Made by a program: the position numbers and the translations under genes
Shown here: in pieces, positions 18,144-25,512 of the stretch
How the letters are laid out: every line of letters starts with the position of its first letter
Numbering within the stretch: the stretch's first letter is position 1
Notes under the pieces: model-generated
What the model was told of the DNA's origin: nothing
What the model saw: only the letters and a program-made list of their open reading frames with translations
Databases searched by the model: none
NCBI RefSeq assembly: GCF_030268225.1
Contig: NZ_BSQG01000003.1
Span: 468,991-532,990, forward strand
From: Nocardiopsis ansamitocini
Lineage (GTDB): Bacteria > Actinomycetota > Actinomycetes > Streptosporangiales > Streptosporangiaceae
Length of the DNA: 64,000 nucleotides
Reading direction: 5' to 3'

Positions 18144-20993
18144 TCAGTCGCGGAACGGGATCCGCAGAGTCGCCTGAGCACCGTCGGGAGCATTGATCCG
18201 AACCTCGGAGGAATGGGCGCCCAGCGCGCTCCACAGTTCGAGCCGGACGGTTCCGCCATTCAGGTCGCCCAGCGTCCCGGTGCTGGACGCGATTCCCTGC
18301 GACTGGGCGTAGGTCTCCCAGCCGGGCAGATCGTTGGTCGCGAAATAACGGTAGGTCTCGACCCTGTCGAAGGTCCCGTCCCCGGTCAGGTCGTAGGAGA
18401 CGCGGGCTTGGACGGCATTGCCGACCGAAGCGCCCGAGTCCACCGGTAGGGAGAACTGGGTCGTGCCCGAGGCACGGGTTCCGGTAAGGTCCTCGATTTC
18501 GAACACCACCGGGTTGGCCGGGGCGCCGTCGTGGTTGGCCCCGCCGGCCGACGGGATGGTCAGACCGGCTGCCGCCGAACCCGGGGTGGTCGAGAGTTTT
18601 CCCTCGCCGAGGTGAAGGGTTCCGTCCCCCACGTTTCCGGGGTCACCGGGGTCACCGGGGTCCGGAGACGGTTCGGGGGAGGGCTCGGGATCGGGACCGG
18701 GGCCACTGCTGCCCTCGCCGGTGGCAAGGTGCCCCGGCTGCACGGTGAGCGTCTGACCGTCGGAGAAGGCGACGGTGATCGGCTCGGTTCCGGCGTTGAA
18801 GGCCGCGTGGGTCCGGGTGCCGTCCTTGCTGAAGACCGCGTAGTGCGGGGTGTCGGCCGTGACTGAGGTGTCCACGGTTCCCACGTCCGCCAGAGTGGAT
18901 ACCCACTGGTAGGTGTGGGCCTTGGACGACCCGGATTCGGGCTCGTAGCTCTGCCACTGTGCCTCGAACTTGCTCAGTGCCGCCTCGGGGTCCGACATTG
19001 CGAGTTGGGCCCAGTGGATCTCGCGCCAAACCTCGGGGTCGCGGCCGAGTTTGGCCACCAGCGAGTCGTACATGGCGCCGGCGTGCTCGGTGTCGTATCC
19101 CAGGTAGAGCGATCCTGCGGTGATGGGCAGGTAGTTGATCCCGTAGTGCTCCTCGTCCTGGCCGTCCCACCAGATTCGGTAGTCGCCGCCGTCGCCCCAG
19201 ACCATGCCGACCACGTCGTGGTCGAAGTCGGCGGGGAAGGAGTCGCCGTCGGAGTCCTGCCAGTACCGGCTCATCGCCGACGCCTGGGTGGTGTGCATGT
19301 AGACGCCGAGGTCGCGCAGTTCGTCGTCGCCGGTCAGCGATCCCAGGAGAGCGGTACTCGCCGCGAAGTGCATGGCCTCGGAAGAGGATTCCTGGTTGTT
19401 GCCGGCTGCGAAGCCGGCGTGACCGGAGGCCCAGCCGTGCCCGGCGTAGGGGGAGAAGGCGCGCATCCAGGGGAAGCGCTCGTCGTCGCGGTCGGGGTTG
19501 TTCGCATCCTTGAGGATGGTCTTGACCATCGATCCCCACTGGTCGTCGGAGATCCAGGCACGGTCATAGCGGGCGATCGTGGCTGCGGCGGTGACGAAGT
19601 AGCCGTAGTGGAAGTCGTGGTCGTTGAGCTCCCTGTCCGCACCGAAGCTGGACGGGTAACCGATCAGGGTGCTCCACTCGGAGCTGTAGTAGAACTGGGC
19701 GTTGTCGCCGTTGCCGTCGGCGGTCAGCCAGTCCTCCATCTTGTTCTCCAGCAGGTCCAGCAGGCCGTCGCGGCCGGCGGAGTAGCCGATGGAGTCGGCG
19801 ATCGGGACGAGTTGGGCCAGTCGGCCGAGGGCCTTGCCGGTCCAGTAGGTGTCGGTCGCCTCCTTCCAGGGGTCGTCGGCGTTCAACTCCTCGTCGATCA
19901 GCGTGCGCAGTCGCTGGTGGTCGGCGGAGTCGACTGTGGGCAGGCTGGGCAGGATGCCCTGGGTCGGCAGTTCGGTGGTGAAGTGGTCGCCCGCCACGAC
20001 GCGCATCGTGCCGCGGGGGGAGGCGTACTCCAGGTCGAGCAGGGAGTCGGAGGTCTCCTTCCACTGGTGCGGGTAGAGGGCGATCAGGGTGCCCTCGGTG
20101 GAACCCTCGCGCGCTTCGGTCGTGACTTCGTAGCGGCTGGTGAGGCTGGCGGCCTCGGGGTCGTAGTCGTAGCTGAGCGTGCTGCCGGTGACGAACGAGT
20201 ACGCGTACTCGGCGTAGTCGTCGAGGTCGGTGGTCTCGGGCAGGGCGGCGACGGAGACGTACCCCTGCTGGCCCAGGTCCGCGGTGAACACCGATCCCGA
20301 GCCGGACCAGGTCACGCCCGAGGGGGCGAACAGTGCGTAGTGCTTGCCGTTGACGGTTGCGCCGATGGTGGAGCCGCTCTCGTGCCACACGGTGGGCGCG
20401 GCGGAGAATTCCACTCTGGCGGGGCCGCCGGTGATGTCGGCGTAGGTGAAGGGCAGTCCCTGGCCGATGGTCGCGCGCAGGCTCCGGGAGGCGTCGGAGA
20501 GGTCGGCGGTCACGGTCCAGTCGCTGTAGTCGGCGACCTTCGCGCTGGGGGCGTTGAGGCCGCTGATCCCGAGGGTGAGGTCGGGGGAGTGCGAGTACTC
20601 GTACTTGAGCCCGTTGCCGACCAGTTGGTGATTGGGGGTGTAGCCGATTTCCAGACCGTCGGATCCGGCCTTGAAGGACAGCGGGTGGGCGTAGAGGTTC
20701 TCGCCGTAGGGGTTGTCGGGATAGCGCTGGAAGATCAGGGAGGACCACCAGTCGTTGGTGGCGGCCGGCTTGTCGAAGTCCTCGGTGACCTTGGGTGAGA
20801 CCGGTTGGTCGTTGAGGTTGCTGGGACCGAGTGTGCCGGCGGGCTGTGTGGTCGTATAGCTGCCTGCACCGACCTGTACCTGGTCTGCGGAGGCGGGAAG
20901 GGCCTGGGACACGAGCAGGGTCCCGGCCAGGAGGGTGACCGCTGCGGCCGGAGCCGCTACGCGTCGTAGTCGGCGACGGGGAGGATGGGACAT
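18144..20993 (-). CDS. Secreted endo-beta-1,3-glucanase, glycoside hydrolase family 81
   Basis: An extracellular enzyme hydrolysing beta-1,3-glucans such as laminarin or fungal wall glucan. 949 residues: an arginine-rich signal peptide with predicted cleavage after ASA at about residue 36; a GH81 domain from about 45 to 735 with NDWWSSLIFQR, DHDFHYGYFVTAAATIARYD (458-477) and FPWMRAFSPYAGHGWASGHA leading into GNNQESSSEAMHF (531-543), the cluster that holds the proposed catalytic acids; a Pro/Asp/Ser linker (761-790); and a C-terminal beta-rich module of about 160 residues, possibly a glucan-binding module (CBM56-like is a guess). The architecture resembles Thermobifida fusca Lam81A. A CelR-type operator lies 54-71 bases upstream of the ATG. 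AGAAGG precedes the start. Confidence 0.93.
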   Translation of the reverse strand: MSHPPRRRLRRVAAPAAAVTLLAGTLLVSQALPASADQVQVGAGSYTTTQPAGTLGPSNLNDQPVSPKVTEDFDKPAATNDWWSSLIFQRYPDNPYGENLYAHPLSFKAGSDGLEIGYTPNHQLVGNGLKYEYSHSPDLTLGISGLNAPSAKVADYSDWTVTADLSDASRSLRATIGQGLPFTYADITGGPARVEFSAAPTVWHESGSTIGATVNGKHYALFAPSGVTWSGSGSVFTADLGQQGYVSVAALPETTDLDDYAEYAYSFVTGSTLSYDYDPEAASLTSRYEVTTEAREGSTEGTLIALYPHQWKETSDSLLDLEYASPRGTMRVVAGDHFTTELPTQGILPSLPTVDSADHQRLRTLIDEELNADDPWKEATDTYWTGKALGRLAQLVPIADSIGYSAGRDGLLDLLENKMEDWLTADGNGDNAQFYYSSEWSTLIGYPSSFGADRELNDHDFHYGYFVTAAATIARYDRAWISDDQWGSMVKTILKDANNPDRDDERFPWMRAFSPYAGHGWASGHAGFAAGNNQESSSEAMHFAASTALLGSLTGDDELRDLGVYMHTTQASAMSRYWQDSDGDSFPADFDHDVVGMVWGDGGDYRIWWDGQDEEHYGINYLPITAGSLYLGYDTEHAGAMYDSLVAKLGRDPEVWREIHWAQLAMSDPEAALSKFEAQWQSYEPESGSSKAHTYQWVSTLADVGTVDTSVTADTPHYAVFSKDGTRTHAAFNAGTEPITVAFSDGQTLTVQPGHLATGEGSSGPGPDPEPSPEPSPDPGDPGDPGNVGDGTLHLGEGKLSTTPGSAAAGLTIPSAGGANHDGAPANPVVFEIEDLTGTRASGTTQFSLPVDSGASVGNAVQARVSYDLTGDGTFDRVETYRYFATNDLPGWETYAQSQGIASSTGTLGDLNGGTVRLELWSALGAHSSEVRINAPDGAQATLRIPFRD

Positions 20994-21046
20994 GGGCAGC
21001 CTTCTTCACGGAGATAGCGGGGAGCTGCAGGTAAGCCCGGGGTAAA

Positions 21047-21064
21047 ACTGGGAGCGCTCCCAGT
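21047..21064. promoter_or_regulatory. CelR-type operator palindrome upstream of the GH81 gene
   Basis: The perfect 18-bp palindrome ACTGGGAGCGCTCCCAGT contains TGGGAGCGCTCCCA (21049-21062), the 14-bp site known to be bound by CelR, the LacI-family repressor of cellulase genes in Thermobifida fusca that is released by cellobiose. It directly follows the predicted -10 element of the glucanase promoter, so binding would block transcription start. Confidence 0.85.
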
Positions 21065-21065
21065 C

Positions 21066-21095
21066 ATGAGACCCGCATCACAGCGTTGCCGTCAA
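21066..21095 (-). promoter_or_regulatory. Predicted promoter of the GH81 glucanase gene
   Basis: On the minus strand TTGACG (21095-21090) and TCTCAT (21071-21066) are spaced 18 bp. The -35 matches consensus well, the -10 poorly. Position relative to the operator is what supports it. Confidence 0.45.
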
Positions 21096-21151
21096 TACGA
21101 AGAAATGCCGCTGTTACCCAGGTGTTACTTACTTGAGGGGGGAATGTCATA

Positions 21152-21795
21152 TCAAAGTCGATTTATGGCTTTTGTTCGAGGGAGTCTCTCGCCGTGTCCG
21201 ACAAGAACCGACCGCTTCCCCCAACGGTGGCCGACCGCCTGGAGCATCCACCCTCGGTAGAGCTGCTCCTCGACGCCGATCATCACGATCCGCCGCAACG
21301 GGGAGAGAACGCCGAAGAGAATGACAAACGCGACCTCGACCGGTCCACCGGGGTGGAACCCGGCGAAGTGAACCGTTCCGGAAGCCAGACCGATCGACAC
21401 CCAGGCGGCCACGAACACCACCGCGACGCCGACCCCGGACCCTAGGCCGCGCAGCGCACCACGGTCGACGGGAAGGCCGGTAGAGGCGAACAGGGCACGC
21501 CCCTCGTAGAAGCGCAGCACAGCAGCAGGGGGATGTAGGGGAGCAGGTTCTGCACGATCTGGATCAGGAAGCCCACGGCGCCTCCTGCCCAGAGGCCGGC
21601 CGTCTGCGCGACGGCTCCCGCCACGGACGACAGCGGGATGCCGACCATGATCACCAGGTAGAACACCTGGCACAACATGACCACCAGCAGCGGATGCGTC
21701 ACCCGTCGTCCTCGCGCACCCAACCGGACGAAGTCCTCAACTGAGGAAATGTTTCTCATGAGGGGAACCGTAGGAACGGGGGCCCCCGCAGACAT
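21152..21795 (-). pseudogene. Degraded CPBP-family (Abi) intramembrane protease: frameshifted and truncated
   Basis: Two minus-strand reading frames together give a CPBP glutamic protease. The upstream frame (21795 or 21759 to about 21515) encodes FVRLGARGRRVTHPLLVVML and hydrophobic helices up to QNLLPYIPLLLC. The homologous sequence continues in a different frame from about 21510 as RFYEGRALFASTGLPVDRGA, further helices, and the active-site motif GVEEQLYRGWMLQAV (EExxxR). The protein then runs into unrelated residues after HRWGKRS, so the C-terminal half with the conserved His/Asn helices is missing. The gene is therefore frameshifted near 21515 and truncated near 21205. A sequencing error could explain the shift but not the truncation. 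Confidence 0.75.
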
Positions 21796-21809
21796 CGGGC
21801 GCCGGGCAC

Positions 21810-22097
21810 GTGCCGGTCACGACCGGGGCCGACACCGCGATGCTGGCTTCGCGGTATGACCCCATCGGGCCTCGCGAACCCGATCGGTCGCCCTCTTCCG
21901 GGGCCGCCGCGCTCTCCGACCGCGAACGCGAGGTCGCCGCCCTGGTCGGCACGGGAGCGACCAACCGGGACATCGCCAGTGGACTGTTCATCACCCAGGG
22001 AACGGTCAAGAACCACATCTCCAGCGTCCTGCGCAAGCTGGGGCTGCGCGACCGCACGCAGCTGGCCGTCTGGGTGAGCAGTCAGCGGGCGCGCTGA
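21810..22097 (+). pseudogene. Receiver-less LuxR/NarL-type response regulator fragment
   Basis: A 95-residue reading frame whose residues 36-89 form a complete LuxR-type helix-turn-helix: LSDREREVAALVGTGATNRD, then IASGLFITQGTVKNHISSVL and KLGLRDRTQLAVW. NarL-family regulators carry an N-terminal receiver of about 120 residues, which is absent; the first 35 residues look like a remnant linker. It could be a stand-alone HTH protein, but its position next to a broken protease gene suggests both are remains of one deletion. The GTG at 21813 or ATG at 21840 are other possible starts. Confidence 0.6.
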
Positions 22098-22161
22098 CCC
22101 GGCCCCGGCCGGCACGCGGCAAGCACGCACGATGGTCGCGGGGGTCTGATAGCAAGGGGGC

Positions 22162-24297
22162 ATGGCCACTCCAGCGTCCCCAGAAACCGATCTCGACATG
22201 CGCGAAGCGGCAGAGACCCACCTGCGCGCCCTGGCAGGTGAAGCCGCTCGGCTGCGCGAGGACCAGTGGCGGGCCATCCACGCCCTGGTCGCCGAGCGGC
22301 GTCGCGCCCTGGTCGTACAGCGCACCGGCTGGGGCAAGTCGGCCGTCTACTTCGTGGCCACTGCGCTGCGCCGGGCAGAGGGCGCCGGTCCCACCGTCAT
22401 CATCTCTCCGCTACTGGCCCTGATGCGCAACCAGATCGCCGCAGCCGAACGCGCCGGAATCCGGGCGCGCACGATCAACAGCGCCAACATCGACGCCTGG
22501 GAGCAGACCTACGCCGACATCGCCGCAGGTGAAGTCGATGTTCTCCTGGTCAGTCCAGAACGCCTCAACAACCCCGACTTCCGCGATCGTGTCCTGCCCG
22601 AGCTCGCTGCCGGAGCCGGACTCGTCGTCATCGACGAGGCGCACTGCGTCTCCGACTGGGGCCACGACTTCCGTCCCGACTACCGGCGCATCCGCACCCT
22701 GCTCGGTGAGCTTCCCGCGGGCATTCCCGTCTTGGCCACCACTGCCACCGCCAACGAGCGGGTCACCCGCGACGTCGCCGAACAGTTGGAGACCGGGGAC
22801 GGTGCCGCCACCCTCGTGCTGCGCGGCGGTCTCGACCGCGAGAGCCTCCACCTGGCCGTGGTGAACCTGCCCGACAGCACCGCACGGCTCAGCTGGCTGG
22901 CGCAGAACCTCGGCGAGTTCGAAGGTTCCGGCATCATCTACACCCTCACCGTCGCCGCTGCCACCGAGACCGCCGAGTTCCTCGCCGCACGCGGTTACGA
23001 CGTCCGCTCCTACAGCGGCCAGACCGATATCGAGGACCGTCGCCGCGCCGAGGACGACCTTCTCGCGAACCGGACCAAGGCATTGGTGGCCACCAGCGCG
23101 CTGGGAATGGGCTTCGACAAGCCCGACCTCGGCTTTGTCGTGCACTTGGGCGCTCCGCAGTCGCCCATCTCCTACTACCAGCAGGTCGGGCGTGCCGGCC
23201 GAGGCGTGCACCGTGCCGAGGTCGTCCTCTTGCCCGGCCGCGAGGACCGCGAGATCTGGGCCTACTTCGCCAGCATGGCGTTTCCCCCAGAACCCACTGT
23301 GCGCCGCACCCTGGACGCCCTGGGCGCAGCGGAGGGACCGACCTCGCTGCCGAGGCTGGAGGCCCAGGTCGATCTCGGTCGCAGCCGTCTGGAACAGATG
23401 CTCAAGGTCCTCGACGTGGACGGCGCCGTGCGTCGGGTGCGCGGCGGCTGGACCGCCACCGGTCAGCCCTGGAGCTATGACGCCCAGCGCTACGCCGCAG
23501 TGACCGCCGCCCGTGAGGCCGAGCAGCGCGCCATGCTCGACTACATCGACGCACCCGGTTGCCGAATGGAATTCCTGCGCCGTCAGCTCGACGACCCCGA
23601 TGCCCGGTCGTGCGGCCGGTGCGACAACTGCACCGGCCGCCGCTGGGCGGCCGACGTCGACGCCCACCAACGAGAGGCCGCCGCCGAGCATCTCAACCGT
23701 CCTGGCGTCGCGGTCCAGCCCCGCAAGCAGTGGCCCACGGGGATGACCGCGCTGGGGGTCACGGCCTCCGGCGCCATCGCTGCGTCCCGGCGCGCCGAGG
23801 AGGGGCGCTCCCTCGCCCGTCTCACCGACATCGGGTGGGGCACCGCCTTGCGCAGGCTGCTGGCCGAGGACGGCCCCGACGCCCCGGTGAGCGAAGAGGT
23901 CTTCCACGGGGTGGTGCGGGTCCTGGCCGCCTGGGGATGGGAGCATCGCCCGGTCGGAGTCGTGGCGATGCCCTCGCTGCGCCGTCCGACGATGGTCACC
24001 GATCTGGCCCGCCGCCTCTGCGAGGTCGGCCGGCTCGCTCCGGTCGGACTGATCGGCTACGCGCGGCCGACGGGGACCGGTCCACGCCGCCACAACAGTG
24101 CGCAGCGCCTTGCCTCGCTGTGGGACGCCTTCACCCTCGACGACGAGCTGCGCGCCGGTCTGGCCGGACTGGAGGGGCCGGTGCTGCTGGTCGACGACTA
24201 CACCGACACCGGGTGGACCTTGACGGTTGCCGCCAGCCTGCTGCGCGAGGCGGGAGCACCGGGTGTACTGCCCCTGACCCTCGCCAGCCGCGCCTGA
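22162..24297 (+). CDS. RecQ-family ATP-dependent DNA helicase with C-terminal phosphoribosyltransferase-like domain
   Basis: A 3'-5' helicase of superfamily 2, acting in recombination and repair. 711 residues: Walker A (VVQRTGWGKSAVYF, residues about 51-64), DEAH box (VVIDEAHCVSDWGHDFRPDY, about 157-176), motif III (LATTATANERV), helicase C domain ending LGMGFDKPDLGFVVH and QQVGRAGRG, then a RecQ zinc-site region with four cysteines (CRMEFLRR ... SCGRCDNCTG). From about residue 590 the protein leaves RecQ similarity and ends in VLLVDDYTDTGWTLTVAASL, the PRPP-binding loop pattern of type I phosphoribosyltransferases. Helicase-PRTase fusions occur in actinobacteria; what the second domain does is unknown. 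Confidence 0.9.
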   Translation: MATPASPETDLDMREAAETHLRALAGEAARLREDQWRAIHALVAERRRALVVQRTGWGKSAVYFVATALRRAEGAGPTVIISPLLALMRNQIAAAERAGIRARTINSANIDAWEQTYADIAAGEVDVLLVSPERLNNPDFRDRVLPELAAGAGLVVIDEAHCVSDWGHDFRPDYRRIRTLLGELPAGIPVLATTATANERVTRDVAEQLETGDGAATLVLRGGLDRESLHLAVVNLPDSTARLSWLAQNLGEFEGSGIIYTLTVAAATETAEFLAARGYDVRSYSGQTDIEDRRRAEDDLLANRTKALVATSALGMGFDKPDLGFVVHLGAPQSPISYYQQVGRAGRGVHRAEVVLLPGREDREIWAYFASMAFPPEPTVRRTLDALGAAEGPTSLPRLEAQVDLGRSRLEQMLKVLDVDGAVRRVRGGWTATGQPWSYDAQRYAAVTAAREAEQRAMLDYIDAPGCRMEFLRRQLDDPDARSCGRCDNCTGRRWAADVDAHQREAAAEHLNRPGVAVQPRKQWPTGMTALGVTASGAIAASRRAEEGRSLARLTDIGWGTALRRLLAEDGPDAPVSEEVFHGVVRVLAAWGWEHRPVGVVAMPSLRRPTMVTDLARRLCEVGRLAPVGLIGYARPTGTGPRRHNSAQRLASLWDAFTLDDELRAGLAGLEGPVLLVDDYTDTGWTLTVAASLLREAGAPGVLPLTLASRA

Positions 24298-24310
24298 GCC
24301 CCCGACAGGA

Positions 24311-24327
24311 CACCCGCCCTGCGGGTG
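24311..24327. terminator. Small hairpin between convergent recQ and pfkB genes
   Basis: A 7-bp perfect stem (CACCCGC, CCT loop, GCGGGTG) in the roughly 100-base convergent gap. Weak but correctly placed. Confidence 0.35.
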
Positions 24328-24396
24328 GGCCACGACGGACCGAACCCGTAGTGGACCCACTCGCACAGCGGGTGGAGGAAACGCGCAGGACCGAGG

Positions 24397-25293
24397 TCAG
24401 CCCAGATCGGGGCGCGCGCCGGGCTGGTGCAGGGCGCGCGCGGCCAGACGCTGGGCGCTGATCAGGGCGTCCTTGGGGTGCTTGCCCGAGAGCCACGGGG
24501 GAAGGAAGCCCGCGACGAAGGCGTCACCCGCACCGATCGAGCCGGGGGAGGGCTCCACCGGCTCGGCGGGAACCCTGATGGTGCCTTCACGTGCCTTGGA
24601 GGCCCACAGCGCGCCCTCGTCGCCGAGCTTGATGACGATGTTGGGGAACCAGGCGGTGAGAACCTTGGCGGCAGCGTCAGGATCATCGCGCCCGGTCAGT
24701 ACCGCCGCCTGCTCCTTGTTGGCGAACAGCAGCCGCGCGCCGCTGGTCCAGTCCAGGAAGGCCTCGGCCCCGGCGCGCTCCAGGGGTGCGTGCGAGCCGC
24801 CGTCCACCGAGATGGACATGCCGTTCTCCCGGGCGAAGCGCAGCGCGACCCGTGCGGCCCGCCGCGAGCCCTCGTTGATCAGCGTGTAACCGGAGACGTG
24901 CAGGTGGCCGTCGGGACCGAACACGTCGCGCGGAAGGTCCTCGGGCTGAAGGGCGGCATTGGCGCCGGGATCGCTGAGCATCGTCCGGTCGCCACGATGC
25001 GTGATCATGACCACACATGTCCCGGTTGCGCGCTCGGGGTCCATGACCATCCGGGCGTCGATGCCGTAGCCCATGAGTTCCATCTCACGGGTGCGCCCGG
25101 CGATGTCCGCGCCGCGCCGCCCGATAAGGGCGGTCTCGGTCCCTTCCAGCGCCAGCCATGCGGCGACATTGGCGGCGGAACCGCCGCCGTACATGATCAC
25201 CGAAGCGGGGGTGTCACTGCCACGGGCCAACGGATGGAAGGCCCGTGCGACGGCGTCGGTCATGAGATCACCGACTACGACCACTCGCGTCAT
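24397..25293 (-). CDS. PfkB-family carbohydrate or nucleoside kinase
   Basis: A 298-residue ribokinase-like kinase that phosphorylates a sugar or nucleoside with ATP; the substrate cannot be read from sequence. It shows the N-terminal PfkB signature region (YGGGSAANVAAWLALEGTET, about residues 35-54) and the C-terminal signature with catalytic Asp in GSIGAGDAFVAGFLP (about 251-265), where the usual DTTGAGD is changed before the glycines. IVIKLGDEGALWAS supplies the ATP-side strand. It is transcribed alone, divergent from the GNAT/acyl-CoA synthetase gene. Confidence 0.88.
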   Translation of the reverse strand: MTRVVVVGDLMTDAVARAFHPLARGSDTPASVIMYGGGSAANVAAWLALEGTETALIGRRGADIAGRTREMELMGYGIDARMVMDPERATGTCVVMITHRGDRTMLSDPGANAALQPEDLPRDVFGPDGHLHVSGYTLINEGSRRAARVALRFARENGMSISVDGGSHAPLERAGAEAFLDWTSGARLLFANKEQAAVLTGRDDPDAAAKVLTAWFPNIVIKLGDEGALWASKAREGTIRVPAEPVEPSPGSIGAGDAFVAGFLPPWLSGKHPKDALISAQRLAARALHQPGARPDLG

Positions 25294-25499
25294 AAGACGT
25301 CACTTCCTTGCCCGACCGCGGAGCGTGCGGGACCCTGATAACCGCACGCGCCCTGAGACGTTAACAGGTCCAGGGACCCGTGCGGGTAACGAACTGACAG
25401 ATGTGGAACGCTCCGCACCACACCGGATTTGGTCCGTTCAAAGGAGGACCAACGGACGTTTCGTTGGCAACGATGCCCCACGGTCCGAGCAATCTCGTT

Positions 25500-25512
25500 T
25501 AGGCTCAAAACC
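25500..25512 (+). promoter_or_regulatory. Candidate leaderless promoter (-10) for the GNAT/acyl-CoA synthetase gene
   Basis: TAGGCT (25500-25505) ends 7 bases before the GTG start. TANNNT at this spacing is the pattern of leaderless actinobacterial transcripts, and no ribosome-binding site is visible before the GTG. Confidence 0.45.
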
